From: Anaerolinea sp.
GTDB lineage: Bacteria; Chloroflexota; Anaerolineae; Anaerolineales; Villigracilaceae
Assembly: GCA_020719725.1 (NCBI GenBank)
Contig: DYPU01000008.1
Span: 1 to 50,779 of the forward strand
DNA length: 50,779 bases
Direction: 5' to 3'
Both the position numbers and the translations under genes were made by a program. Positions within the stretch are counted from its first letter, which is position 1, and the number at the start of each line of letters is the position of its first letter. Shown piece after piece: positions 49,912 to 50,779 of the stretch. The notes below the pieces were generated by a model that was given only the letters and a program-made list of their open reading frames with translations, was not told the DNA's origin and searched no databases.

Positions 49912-49940
49912 AAAGAGCGGCCGTTACGCGGTCGCTCTTT
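49912..49940. terminator. hairpin upstream of the excisionase-like gene
   Basis: AAAGAGCGGCCG (49912-49923) pairs with 49929-49940 around a TTACG loop, one G-T pair included. On both strands it ends in TTT. It may insulate the integrase-excisionase pair from transcripts entering from the right. Confidence 0.6.
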
Positions 49941-50198
49941 GCCTAATCTAATTCCATGTGTCTAACCTTGTATGGGTATGAAAACCCTAGTCCCCTGGCT
50001 CCGAGTGGGTGTTGCGGGTGCGTGCATGAACTTCTATTAATTGGTGTTACTGACAATCAATTGTCATTGGGGGCGCGCTGCTTGTGCTTACCTGCGCCAT
50101 CTCGTTGTGGTGGTTACATTTTGCCTCGTGTGTTGGCAAAGAGCGGTCAGTTCAATTGATTAATTTTATCTTACGTTGGGTCGGACTGGTTTTATGAT

Positions 50199-50220
50199 TT
50201 CGTCCATATAGTCCAGAGTT
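50199..50220 (+). repeat. direct repeat, copy A (partner at 50556-50577)
   Basis: TTCGTCCATATAGTCCAGAG at 50199 onwards matches TTCGTCCATATTGTCCAGAA at 50556 onwards in 20 of 22 positions overall. Similar pairs occur at 50102/50463 (CGTTGTG...GTGGTTAC) and 50021/50392 (CGTGCATG), at nearly constant offset. Confidence 0.65.
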
Positions 50221-50319
50221 GTGGGGATTGGGAACAAGGCTCTCTGTACAGGCGGTGGATGTTTTTTTATGTTCAAGGTTACTCCGTTAGGATGAATTTG
50301 GGCCTAACCCTGCACAGGA

Positions 50320-50368
50320 AACACAAGGAGAAGCAATCCGATAGATTCGGATTGCTTCTCCTTGTGTT
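50320..50368. repeat. 22-bp perfect inverted repeat (hairpin)
   Basis: Bases 50320-50341 pair perfectly with 50347-50368 around a 5-base loop (TAGAT). There is no T run on either side, so a simple terminator is less likely; a structured RNA, an attachment feature or a terminator without a T tract are all possible. Confidence 0.75.
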
Positions 50369-50555
50369 GGGTTGGCGCGGAATTGCTGCGCCGTGCATGT
50401 ATTCTCGTTGTAGCTTACGCGGGACAGTGTCCCCAGGTGTGTGCCAGAAAACGGCACGAATATCGTTGTGTGGTTACTTGTGTTTTATGCAGATGTCAGG
50501 TTCTAAGCATATTATAAGCATGTCAGGAAAATATGCAAGCAATTTCGGGCCTGTT

Positions 50556-50577
50556 TTCGTCCATATTGTCCAGAATT
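50556..50577 (+). repeat. direct repeat, copy B (partner at 50199-50220)
   Basis: Second copy of the 22-base repeat described at 50199, 357 bases downstream and in the same orientation, with two mismatches. Confidence 0.65.
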
Positions 50578-50779
50578 AATAGCACTTTCAAAGATCCTGT
50601 ATCTTTCAGGATGGGATGTGCGGCGACAGCGGTCACCCTATTGCGTACTGTTGTATGTTGCCCAAGTTCTGGCAGGCAATGCTCAGGTTGCTGAGGTTGC
50701 TTGCTTGGAGCACCTATCTGTAGACACATAGTCACTTCGGACGCATAGCGCAGCCCAAGGTTGGCGGATTGAAGGAGAA

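Larger units (their letters stand above)
49941..50779. other. repeat-rich region without convincing genes
   Basis: About 840 bases to the window edge. Frames of 67-106 codons exist but lack ribosome sites or recognisable products, and one passes through a perfect hairpin. Structure seen: a TGACAAT/ATTGTCA palindrome at 50049-50064, a 22-bp hairpin at 50320-50368, and several short sequences that recur about 360 bases apart, suggesting an old tandem duplication. It could be the control or attachment region of the integrated element. Confidence 0.5.

Noticed and set aside
50259-50579. 106-codon plus-strand open frame at the right edge
   Set aside because: It runs through the 22-bp hairpin and a diverged direct repeat, and has no domain or ribosome site.

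Overview
The window looks like a piece of a Chloroflexota chromosome, most likely an Anaerolineae-type bacterium. This is inferred from gene content and style only: topoisomerase I with an extra N-terminal zinc ribbon, a TipAS-type MerR regulator, a 1979-residue alpha-2-macroglobulin lipoprotein beside penicillin-binding protein 1C, and several apparently leaderless promoters. No 16S rRNA gene is present, so the assignment stays tentative.

Layout. Positions 1 to about 5535 are accessory DNA: the start of a WXG100 (type VII secretion) protein running off the left edge, an IS5-like element, a truncated second transposase whose start codon sits in a long hairpin, and a regulator with two helix-turn-helix domains divergent from a frameshifted tyrosine recombinase. 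This block ends abruptly at the 3' end of the RNase P RNA gene (rnpB). Positions 5536 to 48049 are a mostly ordinary housekeeping block. From 48050 to the right edge there is a second accessory block: an intact tyrosine integrase next to tRNA-Arg, a double excisionase-like protein, and about 900 bases of repeat-rich DNA without convincing genes. Each accessory block meets the core at an RNA gene.

The core block holds a glycosyltransferase, a MerR/TipAS regulator, an RluA-type pseudouridine synthase, tRNA-Leu, a dGTPase-like protein and GreA. A long minus-strand run follows: glycoside hydrolase, uracil-DNA glycosylase, two alpha/beta hydrolases (one broken), a peptidase S51-like protein with a CysRS-like tail, then ffh-rpsP-khpA-rimM-dprA, GDP-mannose pyrophosphorylase and topA. 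Next come queA, pbpC converging on the macroglobulin gene, formate-THF ligase, an amidase and an acyl-CoA synthetase. A last minus-strand run has an M20 peptidase, uppP, a class III cyclase broken at an A9 tract, tgt, an MBL hydrolase, a DUF58 protein and a MoxR ATPase.

Themes. Cell-envelope work is well represented (pbpC, macroglobulin, uppP, manC, two glycan-acting enzymes), as is translation and tRNA modification (queA, tgt, RluA, rimM, rpsP, ffh, rnpB). Four genes have a -10-like hexamer exactly 7 nt before their ATG, which predicts leaderless mRNAs. At least three genes carry a single-base frame disruption (recombinase, alpha/beta hydrolase, cyclase); whether these are decay, slippage or assembly error cannot be decided from sequence alone.
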